NCBI GenBank assembly: GCA_034509425.1
Contig: JAVTVJ010000228.1
Coordinates: 1,364,001 to 1,428,000 of the forward strand
Reading direction: 5' to 3'
DNA length: 64,000 nt
Source of the DNA: Eopsaltria australis
Taxonomy: Eukaryota; Chordata; Aves; Passeriformes; Petroicidae
A program made the translations under genes and the position numbers. Shown piece after piece: positions 53,271-64,000 of the stretch. Below the pieces are notes generated by a model. The model saw only the letters and a program-made list of their open reading frames with translations, was not told the DNA's origin and searched no databases. Each line of letters starts with the position of its first letter. Position 1 is the stretch's first letter.

Positions 53271-53831
53271 TTTGGGGGAAGCAATAGGACTGTGACTGTC
53301 CCTACCTGCTGGGTAGGGACATCTCTAAGGCCATGCTATATGGCACTTGCTATCTACCCAGGGTCAAGGCGTTGGTGCTAGCCTGGATTCACTTCAAGCC
53401 AGACAGACCACATCACTTTATTGCCAGTTAATCATGAAATGAAGGCAAACAAGGGCCATGGCACAGAAATTAAAGAGTCAGCAAGCTGGATCTGCAGCTG
53501 GAGGAACCAGCCAGAAAGGTCCAACAGCTCCAACAGCTCAACTGGTGTCAGATGTGGCCTGAAGATTTATGTGTAAAAGTGAGCCCCGTGTGTGAACATA
53601 TTGAAAGGGTCTTCAACCCCTCCAGTTCCTGAGATAGTGGCTTCTTTCAGGTCTTTAATACTTGGTACCCCTGTTTTCTGTGAGCCTCATCTCTCCAAAC
53701 CAAGCTCAATCCATGGTAGCACTTGAGTCACTCAGGGTGACCATTCCTTGACTCCCACATGTGTCAGATGTCACACATGGCCAGTGCATGTCTTTGCTAA
53801 GGGCAGCCCCTTTCCCATCCAAATAGTTCCA

Positions 53832-54135
53832 TAGAATCACAGAAGGGACCCACAAAAATCATGGAGTCCAACTCCCAGCCCTGCACAGACACCCCACACT
53901 CCTCGCTCACGACAAAGCCTCCACTGGGCACCGGACTGACAGTCCCACCCTGTGCATCCCTGAGAGCGTTGTCCAAACACTCCTGAAGCCCTGGGGCTGT
54001 GCCCATTCCCTGGGGAGCCTGGGCAGTGCCCCAGCACCCTCTGGGGGAAGAACCCTTTCCTGCTCCCCAGCCTAATCTTCCCCTGACACAGCTCCAGCCA
54101 TTCCCTCTGGTCCTGTCCCTGTCACAGGGAGCAGA
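53832..54135 (-). mobile_element. CR1 LINE fragment interrupted by a copy of NHLRC4 coding sequence
   Basis: Antisense CR1 tail: CATAGAATCACAGAAGGGAC, GAGTCCAACTCCCAGCCC, CCTGCACAGACACCCC, then 46 bp of foreign sequence (53894-53939), then CAGTCCCACCCTGTGCATCC, CCCATTCCCTGGGGAGCC and CACCCTCTGGGGGAAGAACC. In the sister copies at 24.7 and 36.5 kb the parts on each side are adjacent (CACCCCAACAATCCCACCC). Confidence 0.92.
53894..53939 (-). repeat. 46-bp copy of NHLRC4 exon sequence (52512-52557)
   Basis: This segment aligns without gaps to 52512-52557 of the NHLRC4 coding exon in the same orientation, with three mismatches in 46 bases. On the minus strand it still reads SPVPSGGFVVSEECG, the same residues as the gene. 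It sits within a CR1 element that lacks this segment in its sister copies, so the copy arrived after the CR1 inserted. Confidence 0.88.
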
Positions 54136-54916
54136 AATCAGCACCTGCTGATTAGGTTATTTCTGAAGTAGCCAACAGCTTGTCAGGAAGAAAAGGGGAG
54201 GTTCTGCTCTGAAAGTTACATTCAATCTTCCTTATTTTTTTCAGACAAGAGAACCACCATGAGAACCCAAATTTCTCCTTTGGCCACTCTCCCTCTCCTT
54301 TAAAACCAGGCAGCAATGGGAGCCCAGCTTTGCTGTGTCCTCCCCAGGCCTGGCTGGAGCATGGCTTATAACACACAGTCAGGAGCTGGCAAGGGAAATG
54401 TTAAGAGAAATATGACCTCATTAAAGCTCCTAGAGAGGCATAGCTTCACTTTGATTTAATGTGATTATAATTAATATTATAATGGACACACTTGGCTGTT
54501 CGGAGTTGTTTGCAAGCCGTCACTCCACTTTTATTGCCCCATGTCCCATGATTGCCTGGATCATGTGCTCTATGCTGCTCACAAAAGTGACATTTCCCCA
54601 GACCACAGCTGAAGAAAGCTAAGGCATAAGGTGCCAAATGGTTGTTCTCATGTGCAAATACTACAGCTGTCTAAAAGCCATCCCTGAATAATTGCAGAGC
54701 TACCAAATGCAAATGTGCAATGGTAGGGATGAGAGAATACAGATGGAAATCCAATTTCTGTTGCTTTTGGGGCCTAGAAACAGCTTTTTCTTCCCCATGG
54801 TGGTCATGCCTTGTGTCTCCAGCAGCAGAGATCTGCTTGGTGGAAACACGCCCTCCATATCCCAGGACTGCTTGTCAGAGTCCTCCTTCAGAGCTGGACA
54901 GAGTCCTCAGTCCAAG

Positions 54917-54970
54917 AAACTGGATTTTACAGATGGGGAAACTGAGTCACTGCCAGAGAGATGATGTGCC
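54917..54970 (-). mobile_element. MIR/CORE-SINE relic
   Basis: The plus-strand string GGATTTTACAGATGGGGAAA followed by CTGAGTCACTGCCAGAGAG matches the reverse complement of the well-known MIR core (CTCAGTTTCCTCATCTGTAAAATGG). MIR-type elements predate amniote divergence and persist in bird genomes as short relics. Confidence 0.55.
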
Positions 54971-57010
54971 GGCTGCCACACCCCCCTCATCAGGAGCATG
55001 CACCTCACTTTCTGGGCACTGGGCACCCAAAGCTGCCATCAGATCCTTGGTGGTGTGTCCTGAGCCTAGCTTGAGCTGCTTGGGGTCCAAACCCAAGAAC
55101 AGGACTCTGACACTGTCCCCCACACAGCTCAGGCACCACAGATATCTGTACCTCAGTCCTGCTGTCCTGGGGGCTGCCTGTCCTTCCCGGGCAGCACTGG
55201 CCTCCCACCGGCTCCGTCCTGCTCCCTCGCCGGGCTCAGGGCAGTGGGACCAAGGCATGTTGTGTTGTTAGTGACGGGCGATTGCCCTCAAGTCTGAGTA
55301 AACACAAGAACTCCTTGTGCTGACAACCAGAAGCAGCAAGACAAGGGCTAATTCACATGGTTTTTACTCCCTGCTGATCTCCTGCCCAGAGATGAGGTGC
55401 CTTTCCCCCAGGAGCAGTCTGTGTCCCACCTGCCTGCTCCTGCCAGAGGGAGGTACTGAACTGCAGGGGGTATTTGGGGCTTCTATGTAGTGGCAAAAGG
55501 GCTGATTTGCTGCTCCTCACCCCTGGCAGCTGCTGGGGTGGGACAGGGACACTCACTGCCTCCTTGTATACCCTCGCCTGGGCACGGTACAGGTGTGTGG
55601 CTCAGTCCCCCCACTTACAAAAAGGAGACTGGTGAATTTTGCCATGTCAGGCAGTGATGGAGAAGTTCTAGAAGAGACACATCAGCCAGAACTGCTGGAA
55701 CAGTCCCCTTTTCCATCTCCACGCTGCTCAACCCAGGCTCCCTACAACTGGACAAAACTATGCTTGGAGTTGATGGTGGCATTTATTAGCTCTGCCCCAA
55801 CAAAGAGGGTGAGGAGTAAAAGCGGAGTTAGTGAGGAGCAGCCTGCAAGGGACTGCTCAGAACCTGCCCTCCCTCCCTGGAAGTGATTCCTGACAGTGCT
55901 TCCTGAGAGTGCCCTGTCCACCTTTGCCCACAGTGAGCTCAAACCACCCACCCTAAACCTGGACAAGTCATGAAGAAGTTTGTGTCCATTATTCAGATGG
56001 GCCAAAGGTAAGTGGTCTTTGGGTCAGACTCAGCCACCTTTTTGGATGCTTGGAGGAGCTACATGTGCCTACCTTAGGGACTAAGGAAGCAAGTTGGGGT
56101 CTGTCTGGCTGCAGGAGCTGTAGGATGGGGATCTGCCAAAGCCCCAGGGCTGGGTGCTCTTCTCACCAGGTGTTTAGGGCCCTTCTGGACCTGGATCACT
56201 GTATCCCCAAACCTCACAGTGCCTGCTTCAGAACTATTACCAGCCAAAATTACAAAAATAACTTGACATGACAAGCGCTGAGGCTGCTCCATCCGAGTCC
56301 CAGCAGGGCAGGAGGCAGCTTCAAAAACCATCTCCCAGGGCAACAGGGTCTGACCTTTTGTTTCGCTGTTGTGTGCTCCATCACCAGGATAAACAAACAC
56401 AGCCTGGCCCTGGGGCTCCCGTTCACCTTTCCAGGACCGTGGCTCTGTCACAACCTGTTCGGAAGCCACCCCGGACCACAGGAGACGCCTGTGTCATGGC
56501 AAAGCCCTGGCACAGCCCATGCCCACGCCAGCAGTGGGAGCTGCAGGGTTCAAGGACATGGGCATGGTCAGCCTGCTGCTGCTGGAGGCAGACCAAGGGA
56601 AAGAGAGGTTGAGTTCAGTTCAGGCTTTCCTGGAGCACATTCCTTGCAGGTATACGTGGCAAACTTTCCCCCTTGTGGCTTTTCCTCCCCTGGCACATGG
56701 GCTGCAGCTCTTGGTTGTATGTCCACAAGGAACACACAAGCCCTAGGTCTCTGCCATTCCCTGTGCCCAGGGAGACAGGACTCTTCCTGGCACACTACAA
56801 GTGTGCAGTGACCCAGCGGGAGATCCCACAGGAGGAGTCAAGGTCGTTGCTACCAAGTCACAAACTTCTGGGAAAACAACCCAAACCCATCCACTGAGAA
56901 TATTTCCCCACTTAGAGCACAACTCTGTGACTGGGGAGAGTGTGGGATGTCTACAGTGTCAGTCCAATGTCAATTGTGGTGCAGCAAAACCCTCCTGTGG
57001 CTCAGGTCCA

Positions 57011-57132
57011 TGCTGGACACCAGAGTACTCCAGCCCCGAGGGTTTCAGCATTCCCCAGCCTACTCTGGTCCCTGCTGGACACCAGAGCACTCCGGCCCCG
57101 AGGATCCCAGCAGTCCCCAGCCTGCTCCACAC
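57011..57132 (+). repeat. 62-bp tandem duplication
   Basis: Two successive copies, beginning TGCTGGACACCAGAG at 57011 and 57073, differ at about ten positions. They share CTCC(A/G)GCCCCGAGG, CAGCA(T/G)(T/T)CCCCAGCCT and flanking parts. A third copy is not present. Confidence 0.75.
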
Positions 57133-57341
57133 CACTGTCAGCGCAAGAAGGTTGCGGCCAAAGACTGTGGCGGTTTGCTGGGAGGGAAGGGGCAGCGAGG
57201 GGAGTGGGATGGCAGCGGGTGTCGGGCTGGACACGGGCTGGTCATTGCTTTGTGCGGACACCAGGCGGCCCCGTCTGTCCGAACAACCGGGAATGATTGG
57301 CACTGATCATCTAACAGCTGGAATGCACCGCGTCTGTATCT

Positions 57342-57359
57342 CTGTGTGTGTGTGTGTGC
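57342..57359 (+). repeat. (TG)n microsatellite
   Basis: A short TG dinucleotide run (about eight units) preceded by TATCTC. Possibly length-variable. Confidence 0.7.
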
Positions 57360-60300
57360 AAGGGAAAGTCGTATCCCAGGACTGTGCAAGAGGTTTCGGT
57401 GGGAAGCTGGAGCATCCACTGCACATCCACACACAGAAAACATGATACCCAGCCTGAGCAGAGCCTCTGTCCTGGCTGCACTCCCCCACCATCCATGGAA
57501 TGCTTGCAGTGTCCAGCTGGGGACATGCAGGGACTTGGGGACACTGGGGGACACAGCTCTTGGAGTCTGATCCCCCACACTGACTAAGACTGGGCTGGGG
57601 CTTTCTGAACCTGGTTCCATGGAGGTGAGAGCAAGAACTCAGCTCCTCTTCAGGCATCACAGAAATCCCTCCAGAAAGAAAAGCTGTAACGACTCTGGTT
57701 CCTTAAACTGACCTGTCCCTGTCCTCTGACCAGCATGGACACCCCGGAATCCCTGCTGCTGGTTAGCTAACCAATGGAAAACATTCTCCAGGGTCTGATA
57801 AGGACTCAGCTGACGCCTCAGCTTCTCCCTTTCTCCCTTCTCCACTGCAGCCTCCCTGCTCACAAGGCTCACAAGAGGATTAGGGAGTTAATCCTCTTTG
57901 GGACATCAAGCTCCCTGTTGAGCCTGCTGGGAAGGGCCAGAAACTGTGAAGCACAGTAAGGCACTGCTACAAAGCTCCTTTCATGCCAGGAACAGCCCTG
58001 TGGATGAATCCCTGTCCTGGTAGCAGCATCCCCATTGCCACCCCCTTCTCCACCTGATCGGGGCATGAGCCTGCCCCCAGGGCCATGGGAGCTGGGTGAT
58101 GGACCCACCAGGCTGTCTCCCTCCACCACATCCTGGCCTCTCCACCTGGTCTGGAAGGGTGGTGGGAGGAAAGCGAAGCATTTTCCTGTCCTGGCAGGGT
58201 ACAGCATCCCAAGGCCCTGCAGGAAGTGGGAAATGAACTGCAAACACAGCTCCATACTGAGCCCACTGAGGAGGGCTCTGGATGTCCAGGAGCTCTGCAG
58301 AATCCCAGGGGCATGACTGTTACTGGAGCAAAGCTGTATGCCAGAAACATTCCCTTATGGATGGTACTGAGCCAATTGGTCTTCCATGAGGCATTGCTCC
58401 AGCTCTTTCTCTGGTGAGGAAGGGTGCAGGCTGGCACTGCTGCTGTGCCACAGGCTTGTGGCCACTGGCTACTGGTGGACAAGGAAGCACTTGCATTTTC
58501 TGTTCCCACTTCCCACCCAAACCACAAACTGTCAACATCTTTGGGTACCCTGTGCCTAAAATCAGGGAGGAGATAAGAGTGGCTGAGTACTTTGACTCCC
58601 TGAGTCCTGGATCTGGGAAAATTGTGTGGGTGTTTTGTCTTTGCAGCAGCTGCTGCCTGGGGTGGGGGAGCCAGAGCTGCCCAGGCACAGTACCTAGCTG
58701 TGCAGATGCTCCTGGGTCTTCAGGAAGCTCCTGCCTTGCAGGAGTATTTGCTCCTCTCTCAACCATTTGACCCTCAGCACCTTCTAATGCGCCTCAAGGC
58801 AGCAGTGGGGAACATGCAGCCATGGTGCCCTGGTAGCCTTTGGCATGTCCTGTGTTTCCCCAGTCCCAGCAGGCAGGGGCCCCTTCCAGGCAGGGAAGTG
58901 GGCAGGAAGGCAGGAGGTGATCAAACAGCAGCAGCAGTAGCTGGGATCTCACCCTGCCTTAGCCTGCAAAGCCTGAGGGAAACCTTCTCTCTGCTCAGCT
59001 TGGCTGCCTGTGGAAGCGTCGGCCCTGGGGAGAGCCAGAGCACTGCTCTCACCTGCCCCAGCTCTCTTAAGTACTTAAACCCTCTGTGGTTCCCTCCGTG
59101 GGCCTTTGATCCAGCTCCAAAGCCAGAAAGGTTCTGCCCTGGGCAAATACCCAGGGAAACAATCCATTAAGAGGCATCTCGGAGCAGGGAAAGGAAACCT
59201 CCAATTGCAATAACAGATGGGAAAACGCAGCAGGGAAATTTTGTACCCTTTTGTAGTGTTTTTCCTCATTTAAAGCTGAGGAGATGGGATAGCTACTCCT
59301 CCACACTGGCTACATACTATGGGGGGTGGAGAACATGGCTGCTGCCAGAGCAGCTCGGGAGCTGCCATCTCAGGGACTGATCTGCACTTCAGTGTTTGTG
59401 GCTGATGGGGGTTGAAGAGTTCATGTGGGACTCAAAATACTCCAGCAGTGCAGCAGTGTTCCTGTTGGAGCCAGGGGACAGTCACCAGGGCACAGTGAGA
59501 TGGCTCGAGGCAGAGATGCCACCACAGTGGTTGTGGTGGGGAGAGTGGTGAGGAGCAGTAGTGCTGCTTCCACAAACAGCTGGGAGCAGAGGATCCAAGA
59601 TAAGCCACAGGCAATGTGTGGAGTGATGACTTCTGTCTGCCTCTGCTCCTCTTCCTCCCACAGAGGAGCTCCCAGGAGGATCAGGAGGACCTGCCATTCC
59701 TCCCCAGGAGCTGCAGTTTGGGTGAGAGCAGGCAGCAGCCCGGGCTGGGCTGTCCTTCTGATCTGCACTGCCCTGGTTGATCAGCCCCTGCCAGGTTTCA
59801 GCACATCTGTGCTGCTTCCCTGGTGTGCTACCAGCCCTGGGGGCAACATTTGTGCCTCGAGGGGAGTCACAGCCTCTCCTGCTTGCTCCTACTGTGCTAA
59901 AGCTGCCAAGCAAAGGGAGGAACAATGCTGAGAAGAGGGGTGAGGAAGAAACAAAGGGAATGCTGTTCTCCTGGCACTGTCAGTACCTTTCAGAACACTT
60001 GGAGCTCCCAAGAACAACATCACTCCTTACTTAAGGTCGTGGGGAAACTACCCCCCAACATGCAGTCATTTGGTAGAAAGAAAACCTTCCCAGCCTTTCC
60101 CCAGGTGGGAGGTGCAAGGTGGGTTGGGACAGGCCCTCTGGAGTGATGAGACCCCTTTGGGGTCAGTTCCTGATTTGTCTTTCCAGCTCCAGAGTCCTCT
60201 CAGCCTGGTATCTTTCTCTGTCCTTGGCTCACAGTTAAAGTTGCCCTGTCACCGCTGCAAAGCCGGGTCATTGCCTCCCTCCTGCCTGAGATGGAGCAAT

Positions 60301-62329
60301 TCTGCTCTAGGTTGTCTTTGCAGCTTCACACATCTACTCAGAAATTTCCTGGCCGACCTTGGCCCTTCTTGAGCCCACGTTTGGTAACTTTCCACTGCTC
60401 TGAGCTCCAGCCTGCCCCCGTTGGGGTGAGAGAAAACTGGTTGTGCTGGGCAGGAACCACTTCTTGTCCCCAGCTGGTTCCACCTGGTAGTTCTGAGTGA
60501 GTGCCCAGCTCTCCGACCTGCTGCATCTGAAGCTTGGGATGCCCCAGCACAGCTGGGTGGGCACCTCAGCACTCGCCCTCCTGGTCATCTCAGCCACAGC
60601 CTCTGGATTTGCATGGTCCCAAATCACTTGGATCTCCCCCACCCAGATGCACGTTGCTATGTGCAAGGGGTGAACTCCCCAGCACCAAACGTGTCTCCAT
60701 TTCTCAGTGTCACACCCAGCACCCTGCTGATGCTTGGCAGCACCCAGCTCTGGACACGGCATTGGCTCTACCACATTTTAACTTGTGGGCAAACCCAAGG
60801 GAGTTTGCAGCTCCATCCCTTGGACCATGGTTTCCCTGCCAGACTGGAGTGCAGTGGGAAGAGGTGATGCCCCCCACAGCCCCAGCCATCCTCCATGCAG
60901 GTGGGTGACCCCTGGGACCCCTGGTGACTGTACCTCTGCAGTGAGTGTGCTCTTCCAGCGTGGCATCCATCCCCAAATTTTGTCACTGGCCCTTTGCCAC
61001 AAAGCCAGGGAAATCTGGGGGCACAGCATTTTCAGGGGTCTCTGGGATGTTCCCACCTCATGTTCAGGGCTACCCTGCTCACAATGAGCAGCCTGACATG
61101 ACGTCCTGCCACTCTTCCCCAGAAGTTCTGGCTGCATTCCTGTGTCCCAGGGTGTCTGGTTTGCCCCTGTACTGTCTGCCCTTGCTGTTGATCCTGGCAG
61201 GGCATCCAGCCAGAGCTCACAGTCACACCAACGTGGCTGGAAAACTGGTTGGGGATGCAGCAAACCCACCCTCCGTGTCCTCCACTCCGAGCTTCCCTGG
61301 GGCCACGTCCTTGTGCCAATGGGATGGGGGGTGTAACAACCTCCTCTTACAAGGAACCTTGGAATCTGGTTCCTTCCACTGCCTCGCCTGAGATAAGACT
61401 CCCCTCAGGGTTTGTTTATTAGGAAACTTCCCTCCCTCCCAATCCCCGAGCTCTCCATTGCTCTTGAAGCCAGAGGAGAAGGAATACCTGAGCAGGAGCA
61501 GCTGTACCCACCTGGGGTTAGAAACCCATAAAAGCTGTGCAGCTCCATTGACCAGGAGCTGCTGGGCTCTGAGCGTGCCAAGGACCTGCTGTGACCCCAC
61601 ATCCCCCCAGCCCCAGGAGCAGGGGGGCTGCTGCCTCATCAAGGCAGGGATGGATTTGGCTGGGTCCTCCATCTATTGTTTGGGAGTGGGCTTGGATGGC
61701 AGGGAAATGGGGGGGACATGCAAGTAGGGGGAGTGTGGTCAAGCATGGCCAAGAACGATGGCTATCTGGTGGGCCTTCGTGTAAAGGGTGGGTAATGGCT
61801 CACTATCAGATGCCTTTAGGGTGATCAAATAGCCGTGTAATGGATCCTGTACTGGAGTGGGCTGAGGGCCCTGGGGGTGCAGATTGCAGCCTGGATAAGC
61901 CACCCCGGTAGTTCAACTCCCATCCATTATTTAAATGTAAGGGTAAATGCTTTCATCTTTCCAACTGGAATGGTGCCACCAGCTCAGCCACCTTCCTGGT
62001 GGGCTGCAAGCAGGAGTCCCTTGGGAGGGCATTGCCTTGGACAGCCATGAAGGGCAGAGGGGGGAGCCATCCTCTCTGTGGGGGTGCCACCAGCACCTCT
62101 GAGGACAAAGTGCAAAGACTGAGGGACAGGGTGGCACTGGGGATACGGGATATGACCCTACACCCTCTCTCTGCTCTTCCCTGCATCAGCACTCAGGGTC
62201 TGGTGTTGTGGTCCCAAGGTCCAGCCACGGTAGATTGTAAAGGAGGTGGAAGGAAAAGGCCATGTGTGTCTGCAGGGACTTCTGCAGGAGCAGTAGTGTC
62301 GTGATAGGCAAGGGGAATTACTTCAGACT

Positions 62330-62555
62330 GAAAGAGAGTAGGTTTAAATTACAGGTAGGTTTAAATTCTTCCCTGTGAGGGTGGTGGGGCACAGGTTCCC
62401 CATCACTGGAAGTATCCAAGGCTAGGTTGGACGGGGCTTGGAGCAACCTGGGATAATGGAAGGTGTCCGTGCCCATGGCAGGGGATGGAAAGAGATGAGG
62501 TTTAAGGTTCTTTCTGACTCAAACCATTCTGGAATTCTGGGATTCTGTGAATTAG
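62330..62555 (+). mobile_element. CR1 LINE 3' tail
   Basis: Sense CR1: TTAAATTCTTCCCTGTGAGG, GGTGGTGGGGCACAGGTTCC, CTGGAAGTATCCAAGGCTAG, GGGGCTTGGAGCAACCTGG and GCCCATGGCAGGGGATGG, ending AATTCTGGGATTCTGTGA. Well preserved. Confidence 0.92.
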
Positions 62556-62934
62556 GACCCTCATGGCTTCTGTGAGAACATTTCTCAGCCTGACTTCTGC
62601 TGTCAGACACAGTGGGCAGCCCCCCTCCCCAGCACAGGACAAGCCAGTGGAACCCCAGCACTGATCCAGCAGAATGAGAGTCAAACCCCACCCACGTAAA
62701 CACAGACCACACTCAGCCTGTGTCAACATCTGGCCACATCCTGCTGGAGGCTCACCTGACACCTCCAAAACAGAGACTCTGTGACAGGAACTATGGCATG
62801 GAACTGCTGCAGGATACAGCCAGAGCAGGCAGAGCTCCCGTGGAAAGAACAAAGCAGCCAACAGCAAATCCCACTCGGAGGTTTTCCCTTTAATGGTTTG
62901 GTTTTTTGTTTTGTACATTCGTAGAACTGTGAAC

Positions 62935-62940
62935 AATAAA
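62935..62940 (+). terminator. Possible poly(A) signal on the plus strand
   Basis: The string GAACAATAAATACTGTGTG has AATAAA with a downstream GT-rich part, following a T-rich stretch with a TTGTACATTC string. It could mark the 3' end of a plus-strand transcript, but no plus-strand coding exon upstream is recognised, so a chance match is quite possible. Confidence 0.25.
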
Positions 62941-63290
62941 TACTGTGTGATCGGCCCCCAGCTTCCACTTGCCCCGCCCAGCTTTCTGCAGAGGTGAGGG
63001 ACACAGTGCATGACACAGGGAGGGCTACTGGCACCAGCTCTACTCATGGGAGGTGCCCAGCTCACAGCATGGGCACCACAGAGCAGGGTACCAGCACTGG
63101 TAGCAGGATGGAGTCGGGCTGGGGACAGACATGTGACAGTGTGCAGGCAACATCTCAGCTAAAAAGGGGTGAAAGGCAGCACTGCCTGGTGGTCTGGGCG
63201 TGGATCTCCTGCTGAAGCTCAGGGCTGATGATCCCAGAGCTCAGCTACCCCTCTGGTGTCCTGGACCTCCAAGGTGCCCACGTTCAGATG

Positions 63291-63328
63291 GGGATCTGCT
63301 AAAAAACATGGGATCTGCTAAAAAACAC
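63291..63328 (+). repeat. 19-bp tandem duplication
   Basis: GGGATCTGCTAAAAAACA followed by T, then the same with C, back to back. A recent duplication with one mismatch. Confidence 0.85.
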
Positions 63329-64000
63329 GGGATGATGCTTGGAACTGGGAGGAGATGTGGTTTCCAGGTAGGCAGAGGGATCTATATGACTTGTTGCTCC
63401 TCAGAGGAGGTAAAGGCTGGGTGGGCAGGGAAGGATGTAACAGGAAAATGGGACTCCAACTTCCTGGCTGTGCCTGCGGGTTTCCTGCTGTGATTGGGGT
63501 GAAGGTCCAGGCATGGAAGAAGAGATGGCGAGGAGGGAGAGTAGGAAGCCCTGAGATATGGAAACGGGGAGGTGCTGGCAGGGGGGCCAGGGCAGTGAAG
63601 AAGCTGGGGAAAGGAGGTGACAGCAGGGCATGGGGTGACAGAGGGGCACAGGACGGCAGAAGAGGCTGGAGGGAGACTGGGAGGCAGTTGGAGGTGGGTG
63701 ATGTGAGCAAGGTGCTTGATGTGAACGGTCTGCTGTACTGGTGGTGTTCTGGCATCCAGAGATGACAGCACCATTCACACCCAGAAAGTCTGGGCAATGC
63801 CACCTCCCTGGGCTCTGGGATTGAGGAACTTCCACCCCGGGGTGGCGTCTGTTCTGGCGGGGTCTTCCCACCTTCCCTTGTGGGACCAAGGCCGTGCTGG
63901 GAAGCAGCAGGACATGGTCCATCCAAGATCTGGAGCTGGCTCAAAAGGGCTACACTGCTGAGCTGAGCACCTCTCCTTCCGAATGTCCCCCTCCTCCCCA

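Larger units (their letters stand above)
53271..64000. other. Region upstream of NHLRC4, no gene recognised
   Basis: No exon of a known protein was identified on either strand in these 10.7 kb. Visible contents are a CR1 fragment at 53.8-54.1 kb, a likely MIR relic at 54.9 kb, a 62-bp tandem duplication at 57.0 kb, a TG run at 57342-57359, a CR1 tail at 62.3-62.55 kb, a possible plus-strand poly(A) signal at 62935 and a 19-bp duplication at 63.3 kb. Upstream noncoding or coding exons of NHLRC4 may be hidden here. In human the genes upstream are PRR35 and CAPN15, as I recall, but no calpain or proline-rich zinc-finger motif is seen. Confidence 0.5.

Noticed and set aside
54947..55258. 103-codon minus-strand frame, considered as an upstream NHLRC4 exon
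   Set aside because: Its 3' part overlaps the MIR relic and no RING, B-box or coiled-coil motif is visible.
58414..59170. Plus-strand frames with a good acceptor (TTTTGTCTTTGCAG near 58650) and protein-like stretches
   Set aside because: The two open frames are different, no family is recognised, and no donor-acceptor chain with neighbours could be built. RNA evidence would be needed.
63318..63944. 208-codon Pro/Ser/Leu-rich open frame on the minus strand
   Set aside because: Composition bias of a purine-rich plus strand. No domain, no splice signals and competing frames of similar length.

Overview
The window looks like vertebrate nuclear DNA, almost certainly from a bird. It has long gene-free stretches, multi-exon genes with GT/AG splice sites, two compact CpG-rich promoters, and at least 19 fragments of CR1-type LINE tails. 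The CR1 tails show the usual end, with a purine/pyrimidine core ('TTGGAAGGGACC' in antisense copies) and ATTCTATGATTCTA-like 3' termini. CR1 is the dominant repeat family of bird genomes. I cannot name the species from sequence alone.

Three protein-coding genes are recognisable, all on the minus strand. Read right to left they are an NHLRC4-like NHL-propeller gene (52127-53270), PIGQ (coding exons 47061 down to 16288, with a probable promoter CpG island near 50.1-50.5 kb), and the first coding exon of RAB40C (8315-8456), which runs off the left edge. As I recall it, human 16p13.3 has the same order and relative orientation (NHLRC4, PIGQ, RAB40C), so this is conserved synteny and supports the three identifications.

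Layout: 1-8314 is the 5' part of RAB40C intron 1. 8315-9070 is RAB40C exon 1 and its CpG-island promoter, with a 61-bp-period duplicated promoter element and a ZNF143-type site. 9139-9545 holds two adjoining minisatellites, the first with quadruplex-forming potential. 9.5-16.3 kb is intergenic. 16288-47087 carries ten coding exons of PIGQ, and I could join them in frame into a 573-codon reading frame with a stop. The introns carry CR1 copies, an LTR-like element lies at about 17.3-17.7 kb in the last intron, and a purine-rich minisatellite lies at 28.1-28.4 kb. A weak MIR-like SINE relic is at 47.6 kb. 53.3-64 kb contains no gene I can recognise, only repeats, short duplications and a possible plus-strand poly(A) signal.

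The genes do not form a functional pathway. PIGQ is a subunit of the ER enzyme that starts GPI-anchor synthesis. RAB40C is a Rab-like GTPase with a SOCS box that serves as a substrate receptor of Cullin-5 ubiquitin ligases. NHLRC4 is a poorly studied NHL-repeat protein. The most unusual observations are a 46-bp, about 93% identical copy of NHLRC4 coding sequence inside a CR1 fragment 1.4 kb upstream of its source, and an NHLRC4 reading frame about three times longer than I recall for the human protein. I found no convincing new biological system.
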